The position numbers and the translations under genes were made by a program. The notes beneath the pieces are model-generated. The model did no database searches. It saw only the letters and a program-made list of their open reading frames with translations, and was not told where the DNA came from. Below are positions 19,361-28,143 of a stretch of DNA of 33,644 bases, in pieces (within the stretch, counting starts at the first letter, position 1; each line of letters begins with the position of its first letter). This DNA is from a virus. Location of the stretch: IMG/VR virus record IMGVR_UViG_3300032291_002962, positions 1 through 33,644 of that record. One strand, written 5' to 3'.

Positions 19361-20698
19361 TTATAATTTATTTAAATTATTGTAATCTGTTCCGTAACTC
19401 GCATTTACTTTAAATCCGAATTCATTTTCTAGTAAATTCTTAATTTCTTTTAATACCTCCTTCCCATCTTCTCTGCTATAATCCACTAAAATTGAATCAT
19501 ATGTGTAAAGTATAATATTGCTTTTCTTGTTCTCCAAATATTTTAACACATTTTTTATCGAATTCACATTATAAAAAGTCTCCCCTGATTGTATAATGTA
19601 ATTTAACAGTTTTTGAGGTGTAACGTTTTCAATACCTTGTGCAAATAATTTTCTCCCTCCAATTAACTCTATATATCCCAGGGAATTAAAATCTTGATAT
19701 ATTTTATCTGTATATTGTTTTACCTTAGCGAAAAACGGTATGTCTTTGTATTGCTCAAACACTCCTCCATATAGTTGCTTGAATGTCAAGTCTTTAGAGG
19801 CTTGATATTGCTCAAGGGTTAATTCCTCCGTTTTAAAATACATTTTTCCTAAATGAGTATGAACCGAAGCCTCTGTAAACTCGTATCCAATCAATTTTGC
19901 TAAAATACGTGGGTGGTACGAATCGTAATCAAATTCAAATAAAACATCATTTTGAGGTACAAAAGCGGCTCGTTGACCGTTGTTTTTACTTAAGGCCGCA
20001 AAGTTAATTCCATTGAATGAGTTTGAAGGTCTTGAGGTAAAATTATACAAGTTATATTGAGTATAAATTTTATCATCTTTTATATTGAATTTGGCGTTTT
20101 TAGACTTGAAATTCTCGCTAAAAACAGGCATATTCAACGCGATACCTTGTTTTTCGATATCATGGAACACCCTAATATATTCATGGTTATAATAGCTGTT
20201 ATAGTTTTTTAAACTTAAAAAATCTACTATTTTTTCATATATCTTTTCTTGGGTCTCATAGTGTTTAGAAATTGGGATAATCGAATTTAAATAAGGTTTA
20301 TCTTCATAAAGTCGTTCAAAATGAGTGTGTATATTGGTATTACAATCTTGTATATACGGAGTGGTTTGGGACGTGGATAGTGAAAGCAAATTTACATCTA
20401 AAACATGTTCACCTAAAAATTCTTTTCCTATTAAATGAGCAGTTGTTTTTTTATCTAAAACGTAGATTAATTTATGTTTTAGAAGAAATTCTTTTACTTT
20501 TTCTAAGCTTAAATAAAATCCTTCACTATGATTTATAGTTAGTATTAATCCTTTACCATGTTTTGGTTTATAGTAAATTAATGATACTTCTGTTAATATA
20601 GGATGGTAGTTTGATGATAGTGGGATAACATTAATATAGCATTCTTCCGATATATGAAGTTGTGATAATTGATCTTGAGTCTCTACTATATAAAACAT
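19361..20698 (-). CDS. Family A DNA polymerase, compact
   Basis: A 445-residue polymerase, short for the family. Polymerase motif A is FEFDYDSYHPRILAKLIGYE (DYS-type aspartate), preceded by RPSNSFNGINFAALS, the usual R.SS..NLQN-like stretch. Motif B is SKDLTFKQLYGGVFEQ (K...YG). Motif C is YTYDSILVDYS in place of VHDE. The N-terminal third follows the outline of a 3'-5' exonuclease domain, but the catalytic Asp and Glu set is not evident (YVLDKKTTAHLIGK, VLDVNLLS), so proofreading may be lost. T4 itself uses a family B enzyme, so this is a different replisome solution. A partner subunit might supply exonuclease. Confidence 0.85.
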   Translation of the reverse strand: MFYIVETQDQLSQLHISEECYINVIPLSSNYHPILTEVSLIYYKPKHGKGLILTINHSEGFYLSLEKVKEFLLKHKLIYVLDKKTTAHLIGKEFLGEHVLDVNLLSLSTSQTTPYIQDCNTNIHTHFERLYEDKPYLNSIIPISKHYETQEKIYEKIVDFLSLKNYNSYYNHEYIRVFHDIEKQGIALNMPVFSENFKSKNAKFNIKDDKIYTQYNLYNFTSRPSNSFNGINFAALSKNNGQRAAFVPQNDVLFEFDYDSYHPRILAKLIGYEFTEASVHTHLGKMYFKTEELTLEQYQASKDLTFKQLYGGVFEQYKDIPFFAKVKQYTDKIYQDFNSLGYIELIGGRKLFAQGIENVTPQKLLNYIIQSGETFYNVNSIKNVLKYLENKKSNIILYTYDSILVDYSREDGKEVLKEIKNLLENEFGFKVNASYGTDYNNLNKL

Positions 20699-20725
20699 AT
20701 TATAACCTTTATTTTTGTGTAATAT

Positions 20726-20747
20726 AAAAAGGCTCCCTATGGGAGCC
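20726..20747 (-). terminator. Rho-independent terminator
   Basis: Hairpin ggctccc (20731-20737) with gggagcc (20741-20747), followed on the minus strand by TTTTT. It ends the transcript of the two small proteins at 20771-21289 and precedes the polymerase gene. Confidence 0.82.
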
Positions 20748-20770
20748 TAATTTGTTTTAATATAATTTTT

Positions 20771-21055
20771 TTATTTTAGCGTATAAACAAGAGTATCTTC
20801 TCCTTCTTTTACTTTTTTTATAGTATCGGCATACTTATTTTTTACTAAAGAATTTATTGCTTTAATTACCATCTTAAAGTCACTATCTAAATATACTGTA
20901 ACTTTACCATTTTTTAAATATCCTCGAGCATCTAAATCAAATTCATCAGAACCGGGTTCTTTTAATTTTGCTATATCAGCAACAAAATCTTCTAATATTC
21001 CTTCGCTTAACAATATTCCTTCAGCAAGATATTTTTTTAAATTAAAGTTTTCCAT
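20771..21055 (-). CDS. Small protein with capsid-targeting-like N terminus (94 aa)
   Basis: A soluble 94-residue protein. Its first 19 residues (MENFNLKKYLAEGILLSEG) contain two consecutive LxE-G sites (LAE-G, LSE-G), which is the consensus cut by T4-type prohead protease in capsid-targeting sequences of internal proteins. The remainder is acidic then basic (DLDARGYLKNGKVTVYLDSDF, VIKAINSLVKNKYADTIKK). It may be an internal protein packed in the head and injected with DNA. This is inference: no protease gene is in the window. It lies 3 nt after the next gene upstream and ends at a terminator. Confidence 0.55.
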   Translation of the reverse strand: MENFNLKKYLAEGILLSEGILEDFVADIAKLKEPGSDEFDLDARGYLKNGKVTVYLDSDFKMVIKAINSLVKNKYADTIKKVKEGEDTLVYTLK

Positions 21056-21058
21056 TTT

Positions 21059-21289
21059 TTATTTTTTTAGTTTTGCTTTAAATGAAGATTGAATTGATAA
21101 TCTTCTTGCTTTTTCTTTAGCTTTTTTGATTGCATCTGTTTCAGAAGTTGCTTTTACTTCTATAGTATCAAAATCTGTATCATCTCCATCTTTACCATAA
21201 CGGTATGAATATTCAACTTCGTATGTTTTTTCCTCAGTTGATTCTGTTATTATAGTTTCTAGAATATCTTTTAATTTAATGCTACTCAT
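21059..21289 (-). CDS. Small protein with capsid-targeting-like N terminus (76 aa)
   Basis: A 76-residue protein with the N terminus MSSIKLKDILETIITES, where ITE-S is a weaker candidate for a prohead-protease site. The rest is an alternating strand (KTYEVEYSYRYGKDGDD) followed by an amphipathic, Lys-rich helix (SETDAIKKAKEKARRLSI) and a basic end. Adjacent to a similar small gene (20771-21055), and both may form an internal-protein pair. A TTCGTATATTTATTG box 13 nt upstream suggests that it starts a transcript. Confidence 0.55.
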   Translation of the reverse strand: MSSIKLKDILETIITESTEEKTYEVEYSYRYGKDGDDTDFDTIEVKATSETDAIKKAKEKARRLSIQSSFKAKLKK

Positions 21290-21301
21290 ATCTAATTTTT
21301 C

Positions 21302-21313
21302 AATAAATATACG
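21302..21313 (-). promoter_or_regulatory. TTCGTATATTTATT promoter-like box
   Basis: The minus-strand CGTATATTTATT string is shared with the leaders of the genes at 3849 and 7336 and resembles the Bacteroidota -7 box TAnnTTTG. Position 13 nt before the start codon at 21289 is consistent with promoter use. Confidence 0.4.
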
Positions 21314-21322
21314 AAAAGTATT

Positions 21323-21919
21323 TTACCTAGCAAACTGAGTTGGATTACTTAGGTATTGTTTTATGCCTATAAAATTCTTTTCTGCTTGGTTTAGTATTTT
21401 TTCATTAGTATCAATTATACCAGGTCTTACTTTAATTCCATTTACTAATTCATCATATAGTGGGCCTGAAATTTGCCATTGGATTGAAATTGCTCTCCAA
21501 ACAGAGTAATTAAGATCACCTCGTTGTTTGGTTAAGTTATCAAATGTGGGTTTGTCTATTTCCATTACTTTAAATTGAGTACCACCTTTTTGTCTTGCAA
21601 TATATCTTGTAATTCTACCTACTTTATAATCTGCTTCTGTGGGACGAGGAGTAAAAGGGGTAGGATCAATTAAATTAACATCTACACTAGAATTTAATTG
21701 TTTATAGGATTCAACTGCAACATCTCTAAAGCCACTGTTTGGTGGAATGTAAGTTAGCAAGGGCGTTGAGGAACCTTCATTGGGACTAATTCCTGTAAAA
21801 GATTCACCTGTAAAAGTAGTATAATAAGGGCCAGTATAGTCTGCACCATCAGGTGTTGTAAATTGACCAGGGTTAGCTGTTTGATTTGTTATAATACGGG
21901 ATTGAGGAAAATATTTCAT
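21323..21919 (-). CDS. Probable baseplate/tail structural protein (198 aa)
   Basis: A soluble 198-residue protein rich in Pro, Gly, Thr and Tyr in its N-terminal half (GQFTTPDGADYTGPYYTTF, LLTYIPPNSGFRDVAVESY), with a more globular C-terminal half that includes VGRITRYIARQKGGTQFKVM and WRAISIQWQISGPLYDEL. It is the last gene of the tail module, 14 nt after the hub-lysozyme gene, and the composition fits a virion component. I do not recognise the family. Candidates are a baseplate wedge or hub-end protein. Confidence 0.6.
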   Translation of the reverse strand: MKYFPQSRIITNQTANPGQFTTPDGADYTGPYYTTFTGESFTGISPNEGSSTPLLTYIPPNSGFRDVAVESYKQLNSSVDVNLIDPTPFTPRPTEADYKVGRITRYIARQKGGTQFKVMEIDKPTFDNLTKQRGDLNYSVWRAISIQWQISGPLYDELVNGIKVRPGIIDTNEKILNQAEKNFIGIKQYLSNPTQFAR

Positions 21920-21932
21920 TTTTAATTAATTT

Positions 21933-22877
21933 TTAACCCCAATATAATGGGTCTTTAGCATCATTAAATCTATTATAAAAGTTTGTAGCAAATTTACTTC
22001 TTTCAGCAGCTCCATATTTAGCTTCATTAAAATACACATCTGGGCCTTTATTGCAACCATAACAAACTTCAACAGTTTTAGCAAATAAATAAGCAGCATC
22101 ACTAGCATTTGGTGAATTTCTAACTTCTCTTAACCAAGTTTTATAAGTTGGGTATCTATTTAATAAATAATTAATTTGGGCTTCAACGGTATTTCCTATA
22201 ATACTAAAAACAGTATTAGCATCTTTAGTACCACCATTTATAAATTTACCATTCCATTGAATTAATCCTAATGATGGATACCCATTTGTATCTTTTTTAT
22301 TTATAGCTTTAGGATTAAATATACTTTCCTTTTGTATATTACCCATAGCACCGGCTGCTGCTATTTTACTTAATCCTGATTGTTTTAGTAGATTTTTTAC
22401 TTGCAATTGGTTAGCTGTAGTTTGGGCATTAGATATAGTGTTTGATTCACCTCCTACATTTTGAAAATCTGATAGAGTTTGAGATTTTTGTTTATCTTTA
22501 GCGTCTTGAATTTGTTTTTTTTCAGCTTCAGTTAAGGGTTCAAATCTAATATTAAGAGTTTGTCCTGTTATTCTAGTTGTCCATTTGTTTTCACTAAAAT
22601 TTTGCTCTATAGTATGTAAAATGAAAGCTATTTTTTGTTTTCCTTTATCAGTACCTGTTTGTATTATATAAGATGAAGGTAATGAATTGGAAGGTATAAC
22701 AAAGGCTGAGTGAGGGATTATTCCACTTAATCCATCCATTTCTAAACTGAAATCTAATGGTAATATGACTCCTGAATTAAAAGCATTATCATCTCCTGAT
22801 TTTAAAGGATCAGAAAATACTTCTCTGTATGAGTTTAAACAGGAGTCTGTTTTATCTGTGTTAAGTATTAAAGCCAT
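21933..22877 (-). CDS. Baseplate hub-associated tail lysozyme
   Basis: A 314-residue protein with two parts. Residues 1-115 contain GVILPLDFSLEMDGLSGI and form a beta-rich domain like the C-terminal hub of T4 gp27-type proteins. Residues about 150-310 are a lysozyme-type domain of the phage-tail-lysozyme kind: KNLLKQSGLSKIAAAGAMGNIQKES (catalytic Glu in NIQKES), GYPSLGLIQWNGK (family S.GL.QW), and a helical end with FAKTVEVCYGC. It would digest peptidoglycan during tail injection. The hub itself is the next gene upstream, 2 nt away, so hub and lysozyme functions are split as in a fragmented T4 gp27/gp5 unit. Confidence 0.8.
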   Translation of the reverse strand: MALILNTDKTDSCLNSYREVFSDPLKSGDDNAFNSGVILPLDFSLEMDGLSGIIPHSAFVIPSNSLPSSYIIQTGTDKGKQKIAFILHTIEQNFSENKWTTRITGQTLNIRFEPLTEAEKKQIQDAKDKQKSQTLSDFQNVGGESNTISNAQTTANQLQVKNLLKQSGLSKIAAAGAMGNIQKESIFNPKAINKKDTNGYPSLGLIQWNGKFINGGTKDANTVFSIIGNTVEAQINYLLNRYPTYKTWLREVRNSPNASDAAYLFAKTVEVCYGCNKGPDVYFNEAKYGAAERSKFATNFYNRFNDAKDPLYWG

Positions 22878-22879
22878 GT

Positions 22880-24982
22880 TTATAATCCTCCTCCTATGCG
22901 GCTATTATTAATTCTATTAGTTTCTTGTTGAGATTGTTGTTTAGAAGCTTCAGCAGCAGCGGCATTTTCTTTATCAGTTTTAGCTCCACCAACTCCATCA
23001 TATATGTTTTCTATATATGTTCTTAATTCTATATATCTTTGTTCTACAGTATTATCGGTACTAACATTTTTGTTAAGATCATTAGCAGAATCTACTACTA
23101 CAGTATCTAATCTGTTATATAAACCTTTATTTAAATGAGAAAAAGCTAAAGCATTTTCTGCTCCCTGTACTCCATAAGGTTGTGCTTGTGCTGCTACTAC
23201 AATCATAGCTGCAGTATTAGGGGAAATTTTAGAGGTGTAATTGAAATTATAAACTATGCTTTTTTTACCTAATATTGGTATTTCAGTATAATTTGGGATA
23301 AGTTGACCAGACCCTACTGTTCTTCTATCATCTAATATTCTTACACAAGATGTATCATCATCAGGGACTATTCTAAATTCATTATAACCACCAGTAGCTT
23401 TAGATATTCCATCTAAAATATCTTTAACTAAATCAACAAAATATACATCACCTTTTGTACTACTTGTTCTCCACTTTTTCATTAAAGATGCAACCCAATT
23501 AATGTTTACTAAAGTATACATAAATCTACCTCCAGTACCATCATTATCAAAAAATGGAAAATTAGTTTGTATATCTTCAAAAATTCTAGAAGTTATTCCA
23601 AAAGGTAATTGGTTTGAACCAATTAAACATATGGAGGGATCTAAAGAGCAATGTCCTTGAAAAGTGTAACACCTATTTGTATCAGGATTTACATCTATAT
23701 AAATGTAGGGTTTAGAATTGCTATTTTCATCTTGTTTTTGTTGTAGTCCTCCAGTATATTTTATTAGTAATAATAAATGACCTAAAGTAATATAAACTTG
23801 TTCTAATCCTGGTTTAGTAATATCATTTTGGTTTAAACTCTCTCCATTAATTTTATACCCCATAACTAATCTATTGAAAAAATCAGTGGGTACTATTTCA
23901 GAAACTTTAGAATCTACATTTCCCCCTGTATTTTTATTCATACCAGGTTCATTTATTAAACGGTAATTAAACCCCTTTCTAATTAATTCAGAATTTGATT
24001 GAAAATCGATAATATTAATATGAGGTTTAAATATATAATCTAACCATTTTTTATAGGTATCATCATAATCGGTTTTAGCTCCTGTAACATTACCTTGATT
24101 AACTACATTATTTTGATAGATATAATATAAAGCATTATTTAATAATGATAAATTAGAATCTGCTACAACCGGGTATATTGAACCTGTATTATTTGAGCCA
24201 GTAGCTGTAGATTTAAATTCTCCTGAGAGATTTACTTTTAGTGATTCTAGTATGTCTCCTGCTCCTACTAATTGTACTTGACATTTAAATTTTCCATTTC
24301 CATCAAGAGTATAAGAGAAATTTTTAACAGTACCCCAAGAAGCATCATAATTTCCACTATGTTTTTTTCGGTAAGTGGTTATTTCTTCCATTAGGTCTTC
24401 TTTAGTTTTAATACCATAGAAAGGAAGAGGTTGAGGAGTAGTTTCTATTTTCCCTGTAGTATTATCAATATAATTTGTATGACCCCATTCAACTAAAATA
24501 CCAAATCCTAATTTCATATAAAGGGCCTCCATTATATTGAGTTGCTCTATATTGTGACATACAAAATTAAATGTAGTTTCTTTTAAAGTACCTAATTTAC
24601 CTCCAGTTTTAATTGAAATATCAATTAAGCCAGGCATTGGGGCTAAACCAAAAGATGTTCCTCCTATACCATAAGCTCCATCAGGACCTACTCCTGCACG
24701 TAAAGTATAAGTGTCTGATCCTCCTAAGTGATTTAGTACTCCTCCTTGAAGGATGTACTTTTTAGATAGTTCGTCTCCTTCTAACCCTTGATATCTTTTA
24801 TTTCCGTATAATACATTAGCACCTGAGCTGATTCGAATCCAAACATTTCTGTTTGATAACCAATTTAGTTCTGAGGAAGATCTATAATCTTGGTTAAGTA
24901 AAGCTTTACGTTTTTCTATTTGGGTGGCAACATAGGGTTGGAAGGGAGAACCTGCGATATTAGTATAATCTAAATCGGTCAT
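22880..24982 (-). CDS. Baseplate hub protein (700 aa)
   Basis: A long hub subunit. Clues are its position between the gp53/LysM-type gene and the tail lysozyme, and N-terminal segments such as NVWIRISSGANVLYGNKRYQ and GFGILVEWGHTNYIDNTTGK that resemble hub proteins of diverse contractile phages. A domain follows with FSYTLDGNGKFKCQVQLVG, then a region with YIDVNPDTNRCYTFQGHCSL and IYIDVN-type strands. The C terminus (AAAAEASKQQSQQETNRIN) is a low-complexity helix. The exact correspondence to T4 gp27 is inferred from context. It begins MTDLDYTNIAGSPFQPY. Confidence 0.7.
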   Translation of the reverse strand: MTDLDYTNIAGSPFQPYVATQIEKRKALLNQDYRSSSELNWLSNRNVWIRISSGANVLYGNKRYQGLEGDELSKKYILQGGVLNHLGGSDTYTLRAGVGPDGAYGIGGTSFGLAPMPGLIDISIKTGGKLGTLKETTFNFVCHNIEQLNIMEALYMKLGFGILVEWGHTNYIDNTTGKIETTPQPLPFYGIKTKEDLMEEITTYRKKHSGNYDASWGTVKNFSYTLDGNGKFKCQVQLVGAGDILESLKVNLSGEFKSTATGSNNTGSIYPVVADSNLSLLNNALYYIYQNNVVNQGNVTGAKTDYDDTYKKWLDYIFKPHINIIDFQSNSELIRKGFNYRLINEPGMNKNTGGNVDSKVSEIVPTDFFNRLVMGYKINGESLNQNDITKPGLEQVYITLGHLLLLIKYTGGLQQKQDENSNSKPYIYIDVNPDTNRCYTFQGHCSLDPSICLIGSNQLPFGITSRIFEDIQTNFPFFDNDGTGGRFMYTLVNINWVASLMKKWRTSSTKGDVYFVDLVKDILDGISKATGGYNEFRIVPDDDTSCVRILDDRRTVGSGQLIPNYTEIPILGKKSIVYNFNYTSKISPNTAAMIVVAAQAQPYGVQGAENALAFSHLNKGLYNRLDTVVVDSANDLNKNVSTDNTVEQRYIELRTYIENIYDGVGGAKTDKENAAAAEASKQQSQQETNRINNSRIGGGL

Positions 24983-24988
24983 AACTTA

Positions 24989-25309
24989 TTATATATTATT
25001 TGATTGATCAAATTTTGATAAAACTCCTGCTAAATCTTTGGGTATTCTTAAATATACTGCTGTAGGTGGGTAAACTGAATCACCTGCTAAGTTATTAACC
25101 ATAGCTATAACCCACCATAAAGTAGCATCTCCATAAAAATCAAATGCTATATTGTCTAGTCTATCTGTTACTCCGGTTAAAATGTAAGTATCATCTTCCT
25201 TAGCTTCAATATTAGGATAGTATGTTGGAACATACATTGTTCTACCTGAAGTTGAAGTTATTCCTGTATTGTTTTTAGTAGTGGAGATAGTTTGATATCT
25301 ACTTGGCAT
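24989..25309 (-). CDS. Baseplate wedge protein, gp53/LysM-type
   Basis: A 106-residue protein. The segment GVTDRLDNIAFDFYGDATLWWVIAMVNNL followed by LRIPKDLAGVL matches the LysM-containing small baseplate proteins (T4 gp53/P2 gpX style), where the DxxA...yG...W..I...N pattern is characteristic. The N terminus is a Ser/Thr linker. A palindromic gatataaatatc box lies about 13 nt before the start. The next gene, 6 nt away, is the hub. Confidence 0.82.
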   Translation of the reverse strand: MPSRYQTISTTKNNTGITSTSGRTMYVPTYYPNIEAKEDDTYILTGVTDRLDNIAFDFYGDATLWWVIAMVNNLAGDSVYPPTAVYLRIPKDLAGVLSKFDQSNNI

Positions 25310-25321
25310 GGTTTATGTTTT

Positions 25322-25333
25322 GATATAAATATC
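25322..25333 (-). promoter_or_regulatory. Palindromic GATATTTATATC box
   Basis: The minus strand reads TTGATATTTATATCAAAAC just before the gp53-like gene. The ATATTTAT core is shared with other leaders. The palindrome could also bind a dimeric regulator. Confidence 0.4.
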
Positions 25334-25358
25334 AAAAGATAAAAAATTTTAATTTAAA

Positions 25359-27812
25359 TTATAAACCAGCTTCTTCAGTAGCTTCAATTTGTGCATCATT
25401 AATAACATTATTTACTAATGAAGAAGGTGAACCTGATAATACTGATCCATCAGGAGCAGTAACATCCCAATAGAAGAAGCCTTGTTGTTGAGCTCTTCTT
25501 ACTTCCCAACGAGCAGTTCCTGAGGGGCCTGTGACGCTATTTGAAGTATAAACTGAACCTGGTATCCAAGATTCTGCTGGAGCAGCTTGTGTTGTAGTTG
25601 TAGTAGATACCGGTGCAGTATTTACATCATTAGTTGTATTAGTAACTGGAGGAGTGTTTATGTTAGTATCAGCCCCGAAGGTAGTTGGAGATCCTGGGGT
25701 GTTAGGGGTTGTTAATGTTGAGGGTGTAGTTGTAGTTTGGGTTTGACCTTGTTCATCAAATTTAAAATCACCTCTTTGTAAATAATTATTAGCTACCTTT
25801 TCAGAAATTATAATTGGCTCTTTAAGACCTCTTTGTGGTAATTTATCCATTATAGGTTTAAAGCTCATTTGGATTTTTAATATTTGTGGAACTTCCATTT
25901 GTAATTGGTCTCCACTAGCATTAACATCACCATTATTTTCTTTTCTTAGCTCAGGTTGTCTTATTTTAATTTCCCAAGGATAATTATCATCTACACTTAT
26001 ATTCATAGAAGTAATAACACCTGTAGTTCTATAAAAATATTCTCCTATAGTTAATTTATGAAGACTACCTCTCATAAATCCTGTACCTTCTTGATAATCA
26101 GGATGTAAAGTAGAGGCTAAGTAATTTACTTTTTGGTAAATTTTCTCCATTTCTTGAACAGATTGAGCAGCCACTATAAAAGTAAATCCAACATCTCTTG
26201 TGAATCCTTGGTAAGTATAAAAGTTTTCACCCCTACCCATATATTTTTGCCCATTCCAATCAGCTCCTATATTATCTGAAAAATTAGTAATGTAGGCTCT
26301 GAAGTGCATTCTATTAGTTTCATCGGGGTAACCATTATCTATAACTTCTATGCAAAATTTAATTAAATCTCTAACAGCTGGGCTATCGTCTTCGACAGGA
26401 GAATCTATGCTTCTTCTATAGATAGGAGACATATTAATTTTGTCTTGTCCATCTTTGTATTCATCATAAAAACTATTTCTTAAGCTATTAGGTCTAGTTC
26501 CTGGATTACCAACTCCAATTCTAGATTCTATTTTGAATCCGTTTCCATTAGGACCTCCTGTATTATAACTAACAGTAGAAGCTAAAACTGAAGCATTAGT
26601 TTGGGCTCTAAAATCTTGAGTTTTTCCAAAGACTGCAAGATCATTATCTTTAGCAGCTAATAATTTACTATAACCCATAGTATTGCCAAACTGGTTTATA
26701 GTGTCTTCAAATATAGTTGGAGTTTGTTCAGGTCTTAAATAATCTCCTGCAGTAGGACCATATCCTTGTTGTGGGATATTTTTAGGAGAAATTGTACCAA
26801 ATGCATTTGTTTCAAAATCAAGAGATTCTCTATTATTGATTCTATCAAATTGAGGTGCAGGTGGTGGTGGTGGTAATTTATCAATAGTTTTTGGAGGTGT
26901 TGTTCCAAAACTAGGTGGTGTTTGTGTAAAACCAATTGAAGGTGCAAATGGATTTGCAGGCTTATTTAATTTAAAAGTATTTGTTTTAGATAAACCTGGA
27001 ATACCTGCTATTATAGCACTTTCTGAGGCTCCTCTAGTTCTATTATAATTTATACCTATTGTTGGAGAACTTTGCTCAAAATTTGGGCTATATTTAGAAT
27101 GAAGAAAGGTTTGGTTAGTGTAATTGTCAAATGAATCTTTAGTATTTGTAGTTCTAAAGATAGTTGTATTACCATCTCCATATAATGAATCAGGTCCTCC
27201 TACATAATCTAATAACACATTATCATCTGTAGCAGAAATTCCTAATTTATTTAAAGTAGTATCAAGTGATAACCCAGTTGTATCAGTACTGATTTTTGAG
27301 TTAAAAAGAGTTACTAATCTATTTTGGTTTGTATCTTTATGTGATACAATGTACTCGTATTTGGCTTGTGGGTTATCAGGTCCTAATTCGTTAGTGTTAG
27401 CACCAGGTCTTGGAATGTGAATTCCACTTCCTTGTTCAAGTACTTGTGCTAATAAATTAGCATTTAAGTTGTATGTTTGTGTGTTTAATCTAGAGGCTAA
27501 TCCTCCTGTTTCAATTTTAGGATTTGACTTCTGTAATTGAACTTGTTTTGTAGTAAATGTAGTACCCTTAGGAAAATCAGTTAAAAAACGGGATATTCTT
27601 ACAGCATCTTCAGTAGATGCTACGGTCCAATATGCTCCACCTCTTAATGGCCAATCCGCGCTATTTCTTGCGATACTAGCAAGATACTCACCCGCAGGTG
27701 AATCTTCGGGTAAGCCGGTTTGGATATAAGGTAGTCCACTAGCACCACCCCCTTGAGTGTCATTTCCAAACCTTAGTGATTTTAAATTTGTTCTAAGGTT
27801 AATTAAGCCCAT
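25359..27812 (-). CDS. Large baseplate/tail protein (817 aa)
   Basis: A virion protein of mixed design. The first 460 residues are glycine- and asparagine-rich with a Pro run (about residue 310, KLPPPPPAPQF). The region about 470-650 is a compact domain with RMHFRAYITNFSD, YQGFTRDVGFTFIVAAQ and ISVDDNYPWEIKIRQPE, reminiscent of tail-tube-like folds used by tube-initiator proteins of baseplates. A Thr/Pro/Asn linker then leads to a small C-terminal domain (GSVYTSNSVTGPSGTARWEVRR). Position between the tape measure and the wedge gene suggests a baseplate tube cap or wedge part (gp48/gp54-like role). No family is certain. Confidence 0.6.
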   Translation of the reverse strand: MGLINLRTNLKSLRFGNDTQGGGASGLPYIQTGLPEDSPAGEYLASIARNSADWPLRGGAYWTVASTEDAVRISRFLTDFPKGTTFTTKQVQLQKSNPKIETGGLASRLNTQTYNLNANLLAQVLEQGSGIHIPRPGANTNELGPDNPQAKYEYIVSHKDTNQNRLVTLFNSKISTDTTGLSLDTTLNKLGISATDDNVLLDYVGGPDSLYGDGNTTIFRTTNTKDSFDNYTNQTFLHSKYSPNFEQSSPTIGINYNRTRGASESAIIAGIPGLSKTNTFKLNKPANPFAPSIGFTQTPPSFGTTPPKTIDKLPPPPPAPQFDRINNRESLDFETNAFGTISPKNIPQQGYGPTAGDYLRPEQTPTIFEDTINQFGNTMGYSKLLAAKDNDLAVFGKTQDFRAQTNASVLASTVSYNTGGPNGNGFKIESRIGVGNPGTRPNSLRNSFYDEYKDGQDKINMSPIYRRSIDSPVEDDSPAVRDLIKFCIEVIDNGYPDETNRMHFRAYITNFSDNIGADWNGQKYMGRGENFYTYQGFTRDVGFTFIVAAQSVQEMEKIYQKVNYLASTLHPDYQEGTGFMRGSLHKLTIGEYFYRTTGVITSMNISVDDNYPWEIKIRQPELRKENNGDVNASGDQLQMEVPQILKIQMSFKPIMDKLPQRGLKEPIIISEKVANNYLQRGDFKFDEQGQTQTTTTPSTLTTPNTPGSPTTFGADTNINTPPVTNTTNDVNTAPVSTTTTTQAAPAESWIPGSVYTSNSVTGPSGTARWEVRRAQQQGFFYWDVTAPDGSVLSGSPSSLVNNVINDAQIEATEEAGL

Positions 27813-27815
27813 TTA

Positions 27816-28103
27816 TTATACTGGTAGATTGTCTATGTATCCTTGTCCTGAATTGCTTCGGTATTGAGCTGTATTGAGTGGATCTTTTTCTTCTAATTGA
27901 GAAGGAGAATATGTTACTGTAGGGGCTTGTAATCCATCAACTCCACCTACAATAATATTATGAGATACATTAGGTTGTCCTGTTGTAGAAAATAAATTAT
28001 GACGAGTGAATCCTGGTTGGTTATTTTGTACAGTTGAAGGAACTGGTCCTCCGCTGTATCCGTAATTGCTTACTCCTGAGTTTAATAAATTAAGTAATCC
28101 CAT
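27816..28103 (-). CDS. Small structural protein (95 aa)
   Basis: A 95-residue Gly/Asn/Ser-rich protein starting MGLLNLLNSGVSNYGYSGG, with no signal peptide and no membrane span. The start MGLxNL is similar to the start of the next gene (MGLINLRTNLKS), which hints at a shared N-terminal element in the two tail proteins. It lies 3 nt before the 817-residue protein and 40 nt after the tape-measure gene, with a late-type box (28122-28137) just upstream. Probably a small tail or baseplate component. Confidence 0.55.
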   Translation of the reverse strand: MGLLNLLNSGVSNYGYSGGPVPSTVQNNQPGFTRHNLFSTTGQPNVSHNIIVGGVDGLQAPTVTYSPSQLEEKDPLNTAQYRSNSGQGYIDNLPV

Positions 28104-28121
28104 TTTATGTTATGTTTTATT

Positions 28122-28137
28122 GTTTATAATAAATATT
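28122..28137 (-). promoter_or_regulatory. Late-promoter-like box
   Basis: The minus strand reads AATATTTATTATAAAC, identical to the box before the tail tube (32126-32141). The right half TATAAACA resembles the T4 late promoter TATAAATA. It lies about 18 nt before the start at 28103. Confidence 0.5.
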
Positions 28138-28143
28138 GTAAAA

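Noticed and set aside
26735-26947. Histidine-rich minus-strand frame inside the 817-residue gene
   Set aside because: Out-of-frame reading of the proline run of the large baseplate protein.
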